This document shows positions 1 through 8,591 of a stretch of DNA of 46,722 nt, piece by piece; position 1 is the stretch's first letter; every line of letters begins with the position of its first letter. A program made the position numbers and the translations under genes. This DNA comes from JALZAH01 sp051000755 (GTDB lineage Bacteria > Actinomycetota > Acidimicrobiia > Acidimicrobiales > Palsa-688). The stretch lies in NCBI GenBank assembly GCA_051000755.1, contig JBPCNZ010000036.1, positions 1 through 46,722 on the forward strand, written 5' to 3'. The notes under the pieces were generated by a model that ran no database searches, was not told the DNA's origin, and saw only the letters and a list, made by a program, of their open reading frames with translations.

Positions 1-110
1 GCCTGAGCAACCCCCTCACCCATGAACCCGTCCGATCAACCACCTGTCACACCCAAGGCGTACGATGAGCACGCCTGACAAGCAGTGGGACCGTCACCCG
101 AAATCCACAA

Positions 111-314
111 TCAACGGGACATCCTCCCGCAACCGGAGTGGCGGAGCAGATAGGCGGCCTGGTCCTCACGGGCGGCGTGGTCGATGTACGACGCGAACCG
201 TTCAGGAGAGTCCGGCGGGTCGATCCACGGCCGGTGCAACGACCGGCTGGCTCGCACCGCCTCAATGAACTCCTCGGTGTCGCCAACCGAAGGTGTCGAC
301 AAAATCACATCCAT
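111..314 (-). pseudogene. GNAT acetyltransferase N-terminal fragment
   Basis: The frame starting at ATG 314 encodes 67 residues that resemble the start of a RimJ/RimL-type GNAT acetyltransferase: an AVRASR-LHRPW motif, a PPDSPERFASY stretch and the first core strand (YLLRHS). It then hits a stop. A complete family member needs about 100 more residues with the acetyl-CoA binding loop, and I find no continuation in any frame between positions 1 and 110. It begins 14 bases after the ParA stop on the same strand, so it may once have been the third gene of that unit. Reading: a truncated remnant. The family call is by pattern only and is moderately sure. Nothing else is recognisable in bases 1-110. 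Confidence 0.45.
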
Positions 315-327
315 CCCCGCAGTTTGC

Positions 328-1071
328 TCAGGCCCAGAGACGGACTGCGACCTCGGACCACAAGTCGTGGAATGCACGAGCGGCGGGACCCTTTGGGGCC
401 ACGGTCGCGACGGAGCTGCGCTTGGGGCCCATGCGCTCGATGGCGCTGGCGTTGGCAATGATCGTGGTCAAGAAGCCTGGCCACTCCGCAGCAAGGGAGA
501 CTGTCAGTTCTCGGTGCAGTCGTTTGCGCCGGTCGACCATTGAGAAATACGGCAGGACGTCGGGTGGCGACGGGAGGCCGTCGAGGAAGCGACTGATCTG
601 GTTGAGCGCCCTTGAGGAGAGCGTGGCCGGTATGACCGGCACCAGCAAGGCGTCCGCCGCTCCGAACACGCTCTCACTGGCAAGGGAGATGCTTGGTGGG
701 CAATCGAGGAGAGCGACGTCATAGTGCCGAGCCACGGTCGCCAGCAGGGACGCCAGGCGCTCGGTCGGTCGCTTGGTGTCGTCGAGATGGAGGTCGAGGT
801 GGCGCAGCGAGAGGTCGGCCGGCACCAGATGGACGGCGGCTACGTCCGTTGCCCGTATGTGGGCGGCGAGCTCACCCTTGGCCCCCACCATGCGTGCTGC
901 CCCGCCCTTCACCTTGGGCTTGACCCTGAAGAGGTAGGTAGCCGCGCCCTGAGGGTCAAGATCCCACACCAGCACCCGAGCCCCGGCCCGAGACGCTTCG
1001 TGGGCCAGGTTGACGGCCGACGTGGTCTTCCCCACCCCACCCTTGATGCTGTACGTCGCCAGCACCTTCAT
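328..1071 (-). CDS. ParA/MinD-family ATPase (orphan, small)
   Basis: This 247-residue P-loop ATPase has the deviant Walker A motif KGGVGKTT at residues 10-17, the DLDPQG motif after strand 2, and a Walker B-like LLDCPP. It lacks the N-terminal helix-turn-helix of plasmid ParA, so it belongs with short chromosomal ParA/McdA-like ATPases that use ATP-dependent DNA binding to place cargo. No parB gene or parS site is visible, so chromosome partition is unlikely. Its ATG overlaps the stop of the upstream CYTH-CHAD gene (ATGA), which implies translational coupling. CHAD proteins associate with polyphosphate, so a role in positioning polyphosphate granules is a reasonable inference but not shown. 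Confidence 0.9.
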   Translation of the reverse strand: MKVLATYSIKGGVGKTTSAVNLAHEASRAGARVLVWDLDPQGAATYLFRVKPKVKGGAARMVGAKGELAAHIRATDVAAVHLVPADLSLRHLDLHLDDTKRPTERLASLLATVARHYDVALLDCPPSISLASESVFGAADALLVPVIPATLSSRALNQISRFLDGLPSPPDVLPYFSMVDRRKRLHRELTVSLAAEWPGFLTTIIANASAIERMGPKRSSVATVAPKGPAARAFHDLWSEVAVRLWA

Positions 1072-2696
1072 GAGCCGGACACCGATCGCAGGAGGTCGTC
1101 ACAGTTCCGCCTCGTTTGCTTGGAGTCGTAGTCGGCGAAACGACGGGCAAAGGCGTCCCGCGCCGCCTGGCGGCGTCGATCGAGATGCTCCGTGAGCCGA
1201 CCCACGGCGAGCAGCGTCGCCGCGGCTGTCTGGTCGCTCAGGGGCAGGTCCTCGCAGACAGCCAGCAACTGAGCGGCGTGCACCTCGGTGTCCTGGTGCT
1301 CTCCCAGATTGTCCTGGAGCGACTTGAGCCGCCCCAGGAAGGCTCTTCTGGGCTTGGAGGCGAAGACGCCGCCGAAGCATTCCAGCAGGTAGCGCAGCTT
1401 CTTGGTCTCCTTGCGGAGGGCGTGCAGGTCCTCGGGAGGTGAGCCCGGACCGATCTTCCGACCCTTCCCAACCAGGCGCCGCTGGTTGGTGGCGAAGCGG
1501 TCCGCCACCACGCCCCCTAGAGGGCGGTCGGACTCGCTCGACGCGTCGCCCGCGGCGAGCCACGTCCGCCACCCGTCGATGAGGTCCCGATAGCGATCCG
1601 ACCGTAAGACGGCCGCCAGGTTTGCGTGTTCGATGCGCCGGAGGCCGCTGATGTGGTCCCGGACAGGTTCGAGAAGGAGTCTGGCGCTCGGTCCGAGCGG
1701 ACGAACAGCGGCGTCCCAACCGATCACGTGGACATCCAGGTCCCGGGCGCCCCCTGTCGCCCGGCCGAGCCAGGCGAACTCCGATTGGAATGGGACTCGT
1801 TCAGCGGCGGGGAACACCCCCTTACCCTCGGCCAGGACCGACCGGGTCCGGCGAACCGCGACGCGCAGGTCGTGGAGGAACTCAGGGTCGATGTCCCCCA
1901 CCGAGCCGACCCAGTTGGCGTCGATGTCGTTGGCCAGGTTGGCCAGCACCCGGCGGAAGCCGGCTCCGGCCGACTCGCCGCGCTCGAGGGGTACGGTCGG
2001 CGATCCGTCGTAACCGTGGAGGTCAACTCCTTTGGCGACCGCCGCCATGCCAAGGATGTCGGCACCGCATTCTGAAAGGCCGAACGATACAAGCAGTCTT
2101 GTGGCCCGTTGTGCCGCCTTGGCATACCCCTCGAGCTCGTCGAGCGAGACGACCCAGGTCGGGCAGTCAAGCCTCGCTCCGTCGACCCCGATCTGATCGT
2201 CGACAACGACCGCGACCTCGTTCTTCCCCTGTGCGTCGCGGCGCACCGCCACCGACCGCTGCGCCGTCACGGTAACGATGGGCAACAGGGCGCGAACCCC
2301 GATGACCGACGAGAGGCGACCTCCGAACGGACCGGGTGGAAGATCGGCAGCGAACGTCGGCTCCGCTTCGACGGCGACATGAGCGGGCGGCGAGCCGCCT
2401 TCGGACAGGATCAGCTCCCGCAGATCATCATCGCGAAGCTCAAGGCGCAGCCGGGCAGCATGGAGTCGACCGTCGAACGTATCGAGGAGGGTGCGTCGCG
2501 ACGGCCGCTGCACCCTCACGTCGAAGCCGGCCCGGGCGAGCAGTGCCCTCACGTCGGCTGCACCCAGGTCGCGGTTGGCGAACACCCGGAGGTTCATGGC
2601 TGGGTTCGCGCCACGGCCACTCCTCCCCAACAGCGCAGCCAAATCGGCTCGTCGAATCGACCGGACTTCAGAATAGGTGGTCCTGACGGTCAGCAC
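1068..2696 (-). CDS. CYTH and CHAD domain protein
   Basis: The 542-residue product has a degenerate CYTH-like N-terminal half (about residues 35-200) and a C-terminal CHAD domain (about 245-535). The CHAD signatures are clear: HDLRVAVRR at 275-283 and HALRKETKKLRY at 425-436, which are the conserved basic helices that bind polyphosphate, plus the LGEHQD helix at 464-469. The full CYTH ExExK signature is not obvious, so triphosphatase activity is doubtful. I used GTG 2696; ATG 2597 is an alternative that removes 33 poorly conserved residues. Its stop overlaps the start of the ParA gene. CHAD proteins are known to localise to polyphosphate granules. Confidence 0.9.
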   Translation of the reverse strand: MLTVRTTYSEVRSIRRADLAALLGRSGRGANPAMNLRVFANRDLGAADVRALLARAGFDVRVQRPSRRTLLDTFDGRLHAARLRLELRDDDLRELILSEGGSPPAHVAVEAEPTFAADLPPGPFGGRLSSVIGVRALLPIVTVTAQRSVAVRRDAQGKNEVAVVVDDQIGVDGARLDCPTWVVSLDELEGYAKAAQRATRLLVSFGLSECGADILGMAAVAKGVDLHGYDGSPTVPLERGESAGAGFRRVLANLANDIDANWVGSVGDIDPEFLHDLRVAVRRTRSVLAEGKGVFPAAERVPFQSEFAWLGRATGGARDLDVHVIGWDAAVRPLGPSARLLLEPVRDHISGLRRIEHANLAAVLRSDRYRDLIDGWRTWLAAGDASSESDRPLGGVVADRFATNQRRLVGKGRKIGPGSPPEDLHALRKETKKLRYLLECFGGVFASKPRRAFLGRLKSLQDNLGEHQDTEVHAAQLLAVCEDLPLSDQTAAATLLAVGRLTEHLDRRRQAARDAFARRFADYDSKQTRRNCDDLLRSVSGS

Positions 2697-2904
2697 CTAA
2701 GGGCTCACCCGATGGAGAAAGACGGTCAGGGCCTGGTCGTACGCCGTGGGGTCGATGTTCCACGACTGAACGGCGGGCCATGGGAGGGCGGATCCAGGTT
2801 GGCGCCCAACCGCCAGCCAACCCGGGCGGCCAACCGCCCGGACGCCAACCGCCCGCCCGACCGCGCCTGCTCGACCAACGGGCGCAGGCACGACCTGACG
2901 CGGG

Positions 2905-2910
2905 TACGGT
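2905..2910 (+). promoter_or_regulatory. -10 box (TACGGT) of EthD-like gene
   Basis: TACGGT lies 7 nt before ATG 2918, so transcription would start at or next to the start codon (leaderless). No -35 hexamer is recognisable. Confidence 0.5.
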
Positions 2911-2917
2911 GAGCCGC

Positions 2918-3220
2918 ATGGTCAGACTCACTGTGCTCTACGGTCATCCCGAAGATCCCGCCGCGTTTCTCAACCACTACGAGAACACGCACGTACCGCT
3001 GGCCCAGGCCATCCCGGACGTGGTGCGATTCACCTGGGGCAAGTGCCTGCCCGGGCTGGCCGGCGAGGACCCGCCGTATTTCCTCGTCGCCGAGCTGGAG
3101 TGGGAGAGCCCCGAGGCCATGAGCGCAGCCATGACGTCGGAGAAGGGCGGAGAGACCGGCGCCGATGTGGCCAACTTCGCCACCGGTGGCGCCACCATGG
3201 TGGTCTCCGAAGGGAGCTGA
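2918..3220 (+). CDS. EthD family protein
   Basis: A 100-residue protein with the ferredoxin-like dimeric alpha/beta barrel pattern of the EthD family: an opening strand VRLTVLYG, then the FLNHYENTHVPLA helix, and a second strand with FLVAELEW. Family members are small cytoplasmic proteins, some helping to degrade alkyl ethers, most of unknown role. I chose ATG 2918 because a TACGGT box sits 7 nt upstream and because the open frame before it is proline- and arginine-rich with no homology. The gene stands alone between the divergent CHAD/ParA unit and the decayed region to its right. Confidence 0.8.
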   Translation: MVRLTVLYGHPEDPAAFLNHYENTHVPLAQAIPDVVRFTWGKCLPGLAGEDPPYFLVAELEWESPEAMSAAMTSEKGGETGADVANFATGGATMVVSEGS

Positions 3221-3229
3221 ACCTCGGGC

Positions 3230-3418
3230 TCAGGGACTCTCGGAGCGGAAGACGGGGCTGGCGCTGCTGCCTCCCGGCTCGACTCCGTCGGCCACCACCA
3301 GGAACGGCGCTGTCGCCCCCGAGAACGACGCCACCAAGGCGAAGCGCGGGCCGAAGACATCGGGGACGAGGATCGACAACGGGGTGGTCAGGTTGCCGGC
3401 TCCGTCTGTCGTCACCAA
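3230..3418 (-). pseudogene. Ig-like/IPT-type protein, 3' remnant
   Basis: The frame ending at 3230 encodes about 62 residues (longer if read upstream without a start) with the pattern of a C-terminal Ig-like/IPT repeat of actinobacterial surface or structural proteins: TTDGAGNLTTPL, then VFGPR, then ATAPFLVV, then GSSASPVF. There is no credible start, and the frame upstream runs into the DUF4255-like remnant in a different phase. I read it as the 3' end of a broken gene, perhaps the same gene as the DUF4255-like piece. It is not possible to say which full-length protein it came from. Confidence 0.4.
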
Positions 3419-3426
3419 GGCCGTGA

Positions 3427-3684
3427 TCAGGTTAGGCCAGCTTCAGGTACCGGGGCAGGGGCCTTGCGCTGGGTCACCATCCCCGATCGTGTCGATGCTC
3501 GTAGGTCCCCGCCGACCGACGCCTGGGTCCTCGCCGCAGTCGTAGAGGTAGAGGTAGAGCTGGGCGTGTTGCGCAAGGATGCCCAGTCCCGGGTGGAGGC
3601 GTCGGAGAGGATCTCGACGTCGGTCCCGTTGACGACGTCGGGCTTCACCAGCGTCCTGAGCGCCTCGTCAACCTCGTTGATCAT
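3427..3684 (-). pseudogene. DUF4255 (Pvc16/Afp16-like) 5' remnant
   Basis: From ATG 3684 the first ~38 residues match the start of DUF4255 proteins: an INEVDEALRTL helix, a VEILSDA strand and a DWASLRNTP motif. The conserved next segment (a LYLYLYD strand) is present only in the neighbouring frame, and a PRYLKLA motif typical of the family appears in a third frame near 3440, so at least two frameshifts break it. DUF4255 proteins are known as core parts of extracellular contractile injection systems (tail-cap or Afp16 role). No sheath, tube or baseplate gene is in the window. Confidence 0.5.
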
Positions 3685-3787
3685 TGTCGGCCATGATTGC
3701 CGCTGGCGAGCTGCCCTTCGCCGGGAGAGCGGACAGCCCTTCGGGTGGCCGCCGCTGCCCGAAGAAGCAGGCCGGGCGGCCCCGCTC

Positions 3788-4296
3788 TCAGATCAGGCCC
3801 TGGCGTACGGCGTAGGCCACCGCGTGGGTCCGGTTACGAAGCTGGAGCCGGGTCGTGATGTCGTGGATGGCCTGCTTGACCGTCCGCTCCGAGTAGGACA
3901 GCTTCACAGCGATGGCAGCCGTGTCCCAGCCGTCGGCCAGCAGCCGCAGGATGTCGACCTCCCGGTCGCTGAGCCCGCTGAGGGACAGGCCTCGCGGAGC
4001 CAGGACCTGGCGTTGGAGGCGGCTCATCTGGTCCAGAAACCGGGCGAGAAGGTCGGGGGGTAAGGGGGGACCGAGTCGTCGCCCTTGGCTGCGATCATCA
4101 CCGCCTCCGCCACCCGTTCGGGCACGGCCTCGGGTCGACGCAGGATCCCACACACCCCGGCCTCCACCGCGGCCAGAAGGCCGGCGTCGTCGAGATGGGT
4201 GACGATCATGACCACCCGGGGGCAGCCGTTGCGTTGGATGGCCCGGAACGTACGGATGGTGCCAGGGTCGAGCTCGTCGGCCAAGACGACCGCCAC
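3788..4296 (-). pseudogene. LuxR/NarL-type response regulator, frameshifted
   Basis: Two frames together give one regulator. From 4296 to about 4065 the frame carries the second half of a receiver-like domain (VVMIVTHLDDAGLL, AVEAGVCGILRR). From about 4065 to 3788 another frame carries a LuxR-type helix-turn-helix (LSDREVDILRLLADGWD, SERTVKQAIHDI, HAVAYAVRQGLI). The join lies in runs of G at 4055-4069, so a homopolymer indel is likely. The phosphorylation-site half of the receiver is missing, because an in-frame stop lies just upstream of the GTG at 4296. Similar regulators occur in Streptomyces; I recall, without certainty, that some lie near contractile injection loci. Confidence 0.6.
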
Positions 4297-4482
4297 CAGT
4301 ATGGCTCACCGGCCTCAACCGACCCTCAGCGCGTGCTCAACGGGCAAAAGACTTCCGCCCTTTTGGGTAGATTCGTTGCTCGTCTGATCCTCCCGGGTGG
4401 TGATTTTTTCCATTTGGAGAATGGCGTCCCCTCCCCCGACGAACGCCCACCGGGCGAGTGCACCGATGGCGGCATCCGGTTC

Positions 4483-4737
4483 TCAGCCGTCGTCGGTGGG
4501 CGTGACCCCGATTTCCTCCAGCACCGCGTGGTGGGCCCGCGCCTGTTCGGCCTCGGCGTGGTGTTCGGCTTGCTCGGCGGCGCGTATCGACAACTTCCAC
4601 AGGTCGTCACGGAACCGGTCGATGCCCCGCCCCACCCGGAGGGTGCCTCTTCGGGAAAAGCATTCGCCCGAAGGGGGGCGACCTCGGACGAGAGGCCCGC
4701 GGAGCCGGTCGGCCCGCCAGCCGCCGTGGTCGTCCAT
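4483..4737 (-). CDS. small hypothetical protein (doubtful)
   Basis: An 84-residue frame from ATG 4737. The first 40 residues are arginine-rich and look non-native. The last 45 form a plausible amphipathic helix (FRDDLWKLSIRAAEQAEHHAEAEQ) ending in VTPTDDG. There is no ribosome-binding site or TAnnnT box. It fills most of the roughly 490-base space between the broken regulator and the ABC exporter; the rest of that space (4319-4482, 4738-4800) shows nothing else. It could be another remnant. I do not recognise a family. Confidence 0.25.
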   Translation of the reverse strand: MDDHGGWRADRLRGPLVRGRPPSGECFSRRGTLRVGRGIDRFRDDLWKLSIRAAEQAEHHAEAEQARAHHAVLEEIGVTPTDDG

Positions 4738-4800
4738 GCTGGTGGGAACAAACGGCGCCGGCCGACCGTTAGCGATTACATCATTACGAGATCGAGGAAC

Positions 4801-4806
4801 AGGGAG
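4801..4806 (+). promoter_or_regulatory. ribosome-binding site deciding a TTG start
   Basis: AGGGAG sits 5 nt before TTG 4812 and supports that rare start codon for the ABC exporter over any internal ATG or GTG. Confidence 0.6.
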
Positions 4807-4811
4807 TCCAG

Positions 4812-6683
4812 TTGCGGGGATATCGAGGAGGGGGTCCAGACCCCGAGAAGCTGAAGAACGCCAAGATCCAACGGGCCACCCTCGGGCGGGTCTGGCGCTT
4901 CCTGGCCCCGTACCGTCCCCGGCTGGCCGCCTATCTGGCGGTCATCGTCATCACCGCCGGTGTCGGAGCGCTGCCCCCGCTCCTGGTCAAGAGCCTCATC
5001 GACGGTGCGATCCGCCACCGCCAGATCGGCCAGGTGGACCTGTTGGCTGCCGGCATGGTCGGCCTGGCCCTGGCCACCACCGCCCTGTCCCTGCTCAACC
5101 GCTGGTTCGCCTCGGTGATCGGCGAAGGGATCATCTACAACCTGCGGGTCGCCCTGTTCGATCACGTGCAGCGCATGCCGGTGGCGTTCTTCACCCGAAC
5201 CCAGACCGGTTCGCTGATGAGCCGCCTGACCAACGACGTCCTCGACGCCCAGAACGCCGTCGGCACCGTCGCCTCGGTCGTCTCAGACGTCATGACCCTC
5301 GTCGCCACCCTGGCCCCCATGTTCGTCCTGTCGTGGCAGATCACATCGCTGGCCTTGCTGGTCCTACCCCCGTTCATCATCCTCGACCGCCTCATGGCCG
5401 GTCGCATCTCGCGGGTATCCCGGCGGCGAATGGTGCTCAACGCCGACATGAGCGCCACCATGACCGAGCGGTTCAACGTGTCGGGCGCCCTCCTGGTCAA
5501 GCTGTTCGGCCGCCCCGACCAAGAAGCCGCCACCTTCGCCGACCGGGCCGGCGGCGTCCGCGACGCCGGCATCCGCCTGGCCCTCATCGGTCGGTACCTG
5601 TTCGCCGCCCTCTCCCTCGTCGGAGCCGTCGGCACCGCCGCCGTCTACTGGCTGGGCGGGCGCGAGGCCGTCACCGGCTCCCTGCAGGTGGGCACCGTCG
5701 TGGCCCTGGCCGCCTACGTCACCCGGCTGTACTCCCCCCTCACCGACCTGGCCACCACCCGGGTCGACGTGCTCAGCGCCGCCGTCAGCTTCGATCGGGT
5801 ATTCGAGGTCCTCGACACCCCACCTGCGGTCGCCGACCGCCCGGGCGCCGTCCCGGCCGCAACCCCCGTCCAGGGCCGGGTCGAAGCCGATGGTGTGTGG
5901 TTCCGCTACCCCTCCGCCGCCGAGGTGTCGGTCGCTTCCCTCGAGAGCGCATCCACCCCCGACTTCGACGACAAGCCGAACGACTGGGTCCTGCGGGACG
6001 TGTCCTTCATCGCCGAGCCGGGCACCATGACCGCCCTGGTCGGCCACTCGGGGGCGGGCAAGACCACCCTGGCCGGCCTCCTTCCCCGCCTCTACGACGT
6101 CACCGAGGGAGCCATCACCCTCGATGGCGTCGACCTGCGGGACCTGACCCTGGCCAGCGTGGCCGGCGCCATGGGTGTCGTCAGCCAGGACGCCCATCTC
6201 TTTCACGACTCCATCGGCGCCAACCTGCGCTACGCCCGCCCCGAGGCCACCGACGCGGAGATCGTCGAGGCCTGCCGGGCGGCGCGCATCCATGACCTGA
6301 TCGAGTCCCTCCCCGACGGCTACGACACCGTCGTCGGCGAACGGGGACACCGCCTCTCCGGTGGTGAGAAACAACGCGTCGCCATTGCCCGAGTGCTGCT
6401 CAAGAACCCGGCCGTGGTGATCCTCGACGAGGCCACCGCCCATCTCGATTCGGAGACCGAGCTGCTCGTCCAGCAGGCACTGGCCGCGGCCCTCGAGGGG
6501 CGCACCTCCATCGTCATCGCCCACCGGCTGTCCACCATCCAGGCCGCCGATCAGATCCTGGTGGTCGACGGGGGCCACATCGTGGAGCGGGGCACACACG
6601 GCGCCCTGGTGGGCAAGGGCGGCATCTACGCCGACCTCTACCACACCCAGTACCTGCGGGGAGCGGAGCCGGCGCCGGCCTAG
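4812..6683 (+). CDS. ABC exporter, fused permease-ATPase (MsbA/MDR-like)
   Basis: A 623-residue half-transporter. Residues about 35-310 form the six-helix transmembrane domain, with the FDHVQRMPVAFF and RLTNDV coupling motifs. The ATPase domain follows, with Walker A GHSGAGKTT near residue 411, signature LSGGEKQR near 515, Walker B VVILDEATAHLD near 535 and the switch histidine in IVIAHRLST near 570. It should work as a homodimer in the membrane, exporting lipids, drugs or peptides; the substrate cannot be read from sequence. The start is TTG, supported by an AGGGAG box. About 25 residues are inserted before the ATPase core strand. The stop codon TAG overlaps the stop of the converging MBL gene. 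Confidence 0.93.
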   Translation: MRGYRGGGPDPEKLKNAKIQRATLGRVWRFLAPYRPRLAAYLAVIVITAGVGALPPLLVKSLIDGAIRHRQIGQVDLLAAGMVGLALATTALSLLNRWFASVIGEGIIYNLRVALFDHVQRMPVAFFTRTQTGSLMSRLTNDVLDAQNAVGTVASVVSDVMTLVATLAPMFVLSWQITSLALLVLPPFIILDRLMAGRISRVSRRRMVLNADMSATMTERFNVSGALLVKLFGRPDQEAATFADRAGGVRDAGIRLALIGRYLFAALSLVGAVGTAAVYWLGGREAVTGSLQVGTVVALAAYVTRLYSPLTDLATTRVDVLSAAVSFDRVFEVLDTPPAVADRPGAVPAATPVQGRVEADGVWFRYPSAAEVSVASLESASTPDFDDKPNDWVLRDVSFIAEPGTMTALVGHSGAGKTTLAGLLPRLYDVTEGAITLDGVDLRDLTLASVAGAMGVVSQDAHLFHDSIGANLRYARPEATDAEIVEACRAARIHDLIESLPDGYDTVVGERGHRLSGGEKQRVAIARVLLKNPAVVILDEATAHLDSETELLVQQALAAALEGRTSIVIAHRLSTIQAADQILVVDGGHIVERGTHGALVGKGGIYADLYHTQYLRGAEPAPA

Positions 6684-7600
6684 TGTCCGTGGGGCCCGGT
6701 CTTCGTCTTCTCCAACCACATCTTGAGGCCGGCGGCATTGGAATGGATGCCATTCAACGTCTCCAGCTTCTGACGATGCTCTGGGGCAATGTCGCCGAGG
6801 GCGTCGCCGAACGCCTGCTCGAGCGCTTCGGCAATGTCGCGCTCCTCCCGCCACGCCTTCTCGGCCACGTCCGCCCACTGCCGGAGGGTGTCCTGCGCCT
6901 CCTCCAACAAGGCGGCCGGGTCCGTCTGGAGGCCGTAGTGGGCCAGGGCCAGCCCTTGAGGGTCACGGTCCCGGAACTTCTGCAGCGACGTCAGGGCCTG
7001 GTCGAGGTCGAAGTCGGCCGGCGGGGTGGCCGGGCGCAGCACCCCGCTGTCGGGCAGCCGGACCCCCACCGCGTCGCCGGCGAAGATGAACCCGCTGTCG
7101 CTGTCATGGAGGGCCAGGTGGTGCTTGGCGTGGCCCGGCGAGTCGATGCTGGTCAGGGTGCGGCCGTCGCCGATCTCGATGTTGTCGCCGTCCTCCAGCA
7201 CCTGGATCCGCTCAGCAGGGGTGGGGTCCAGCCGGCCGTAGAGGGAATCGAGCAGGTCCCCGTAGACCAGGGCCGCGGAGCGGACCAGACGCTCGGGGTC
7301 GGCCAGGTGACGGGCACCCCGCTCGTGGACGTACACAGTCGCCTCCGGGAAGGCCCGGGCCACGTCGCCCACGCCGCCGGCGTGATCGAGGTGGATGTGG
7401 GTCACCGCCACCCCGGCCAGTTGCCCCGGTGACACCCCATGCTCCTCGAGGGCGGCGAGCAGGGCGGGCACCGAGCTCTGGCTACCGGTCTCCACCAGGA
7501 CCGGCGCCGGGCCCTCGATGAGGTAGCCGGCGGTCATCCTCTCCCAACCGCCGAGGAGGGTGTCGATCTCGAAGACGCCAGGCGCGATGTAGGAACCCAT
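6680..7600 (-). CDS. MBL-fold metallo-hydrolase
   Basis: A 306-residue metallo-beta-lactamase-fold hydrolase. The zinc-binding HxHxDH motif is THIHLDH (residues 67-73); further ligands lie in the SPGHAKHHLALH segment and in a GDAVG motif. The C-terminal third is a helical region with an ALAHYGL motif, as in glyoxalase II-like and flavin-free MBL proteins that open lactones or thioesters. The substrate is unknown. A TACGGT box lies 7 nt before ATG 7600, so the message is probably leaderless. The 3' end overlaps the ABC exporter's stop, leaving no room for a terminator. Confidence 0.88.
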   Translation of the reverse strand: MGSYIAPGVFEIDTLLGGWERMTAGYLIEGPAPVLVETGSQSSVPALLAALEEHGVSPGQLAGVAVTHIHLDHAGGVGDVARAFPEATVYVHERGARHLADPERLVRSAALVYGDLLDSLYGRLDPTPAERIQVLEDGDNIEIGDGRTLTSIDSPGHAKHHLALHDSDSGFIFAGDAVGVRLPDSGVLRPATPPADFDLDQALTSLQKFRDRDPQGLALAHYGLQTDPAALLEEAQDTLRQWADVAEKAWREERDIAEALEQAFGDALGDIAPEHRQKLETLNGIHSNAAGLKMWLEKTKTGPHGH

Positions 7601-7607
7601 GTTTCGA

Positions 7608-7613
7608 CCGTAC
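7608..7613 (-). promoter_or_regulatory. -10 box (TACGGT) of MBL gene
   Basis: The box is 7 nt from ATG 7600 on the minus strand, which is leaderless spacing. Confidence 0.5.
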
Positions 7614-7693
7614 CCGGGTGCGGGCGCCCGGGCGGCGGGTCCTCGGTGCCGGCTCCTCGGTGCCGCCGCCGGCTGAAGCGCCAGGCAAGTCCC

Positions 7694-8518
7694 TCAGGCG
7701 CCGGGCGAGCGAAGACCGGCGTTACCGGTGAGCAGCTCGAGCACCTCGTCGTGCAGCAGGCCGTTGGTGCTGACCGCCGATCCGCCGTCGGCCCGGCCGG
7801 CGCCACGGAGGTCGGTGAACCGACCCCCGGCCTCCTCGACGATGACCTGGAGAGCGGCCAGATCCCACAGCGAGGCGATGGGGTCGAGACCGATGTCGCA
7901 CGCCCCCTCGGCCACCAGGACGTGGGACCAGAAGTCGCCGAAGCTTCGGTCCCGCCCGCAACGCAGGGCCAGGGCCAGGACCCGGCCCACGCCGCCATGG
8001 GGCTCCCAGTCGCTCAGGGTCGAGCCCGACAGCTGGGCGTCGGAGAGGGCACTCACCGCGGAGACCCGGATGGGAGAGCCCGGCGAGCCCGGCGAGCCGG
8101 GCGCGGCGGCGAACGCTCCCCTACCCCGCGCCGCCCACCACCGGCGGCCGAGGGCCGGCGCCGAGGCGACGCCGACGGTCTGGATACCGTCGACCTCCAC
8201 CGCGATGAGGGTGGCCCACACCGGCAGGCCCCGGACATAGCTCTTGGTCCCGTCGATGGGATCGACGATCCAACGCCGGCTCCCGGTGCCGGTGGTTCCG
8301 TGCTCCTCACCCAGCACCGCGTCGCCGGGCCGAGCTTCGGCCACGCCGGCTCTGATGACCTGCTCGGCGGCCTGGTCGGCCTCGGTCACGGGGGTCAGGT
8401 CCGGCTTGGTCTCGACGCGGAGGTCCGCCCGGCGAAATCCGGCCATCGTGATCTCGTCGGCCCGGTCTGCCAGCAGGAGGGCCAGATCGAGATCGGCCCG
8501 GAGCGCGTCGGCGATCAC
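7694..8518 (-). CDS. hisN: inositol monophosphatase family, probable histidinol-phosphatase
   Basis: A 274-residue lithium-sensitive phosphatase of the IMPase fold. Metal-binding motifs are GEEHG (residues 70-74), DPIDGT (86-91) and a C-terminal LWDLAAL segment. Length and the actinobacterial setting fit the HisN type, which removes phosphate from histidinol-phosphate in histidine synthesis, but inositol-1-phosphatase or 3'-phosphoadenosine phosphatase activity cannot be excluded, and no other his gene is nearby. There is a short glycine-serine-proline repeat (three GSP units near residue 140) not usual in the family. The start is GTG, with TAGCGT 8 nt upstream. Confidence 0.82.
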   Translation of the reverse strand: MIADALRADLDLALLLADRADEITMAGFRRADLRVETKPDLTPVTEADQAAEQVIRAGVAEARPGDAVLGEEHGTTGTGSRRWIVDPIDGTKSYVRGLPVWATLIAVEVDGIQTVGVASAPALGRRWWAARGRGAFAAAPGSPGSPGSPIRVSAVSALSDAQLSGSTLSDWEPHGGVGRVLALALRCGRDRSFGDFWSHVLVAEGACDIGLDPIASLWDLAALQVIVEEAGGRFTDLRGAGRADGGSAVSTNGLLHDEVLELLTGNAGLRSPGA

Positions 8519-8526
8519 GTGAGCCC

Positions 8527-8532
8527 ACGCTA
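8527..8532 (-). promoter_or_regulatory. -10 box (TAGCGT) of hisN-like gene
   Basis: The box is 8 nt from GTG 8518 on the minus strand, which is near-leaderless spacing. Confidence 0.45.
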
Positions 8533-8591
8533 CTGGCCAACCAGCGCCGGAGACCGCCGGAGTGCCGAGAGGGCCGGGCAGCGCCCCCCGC

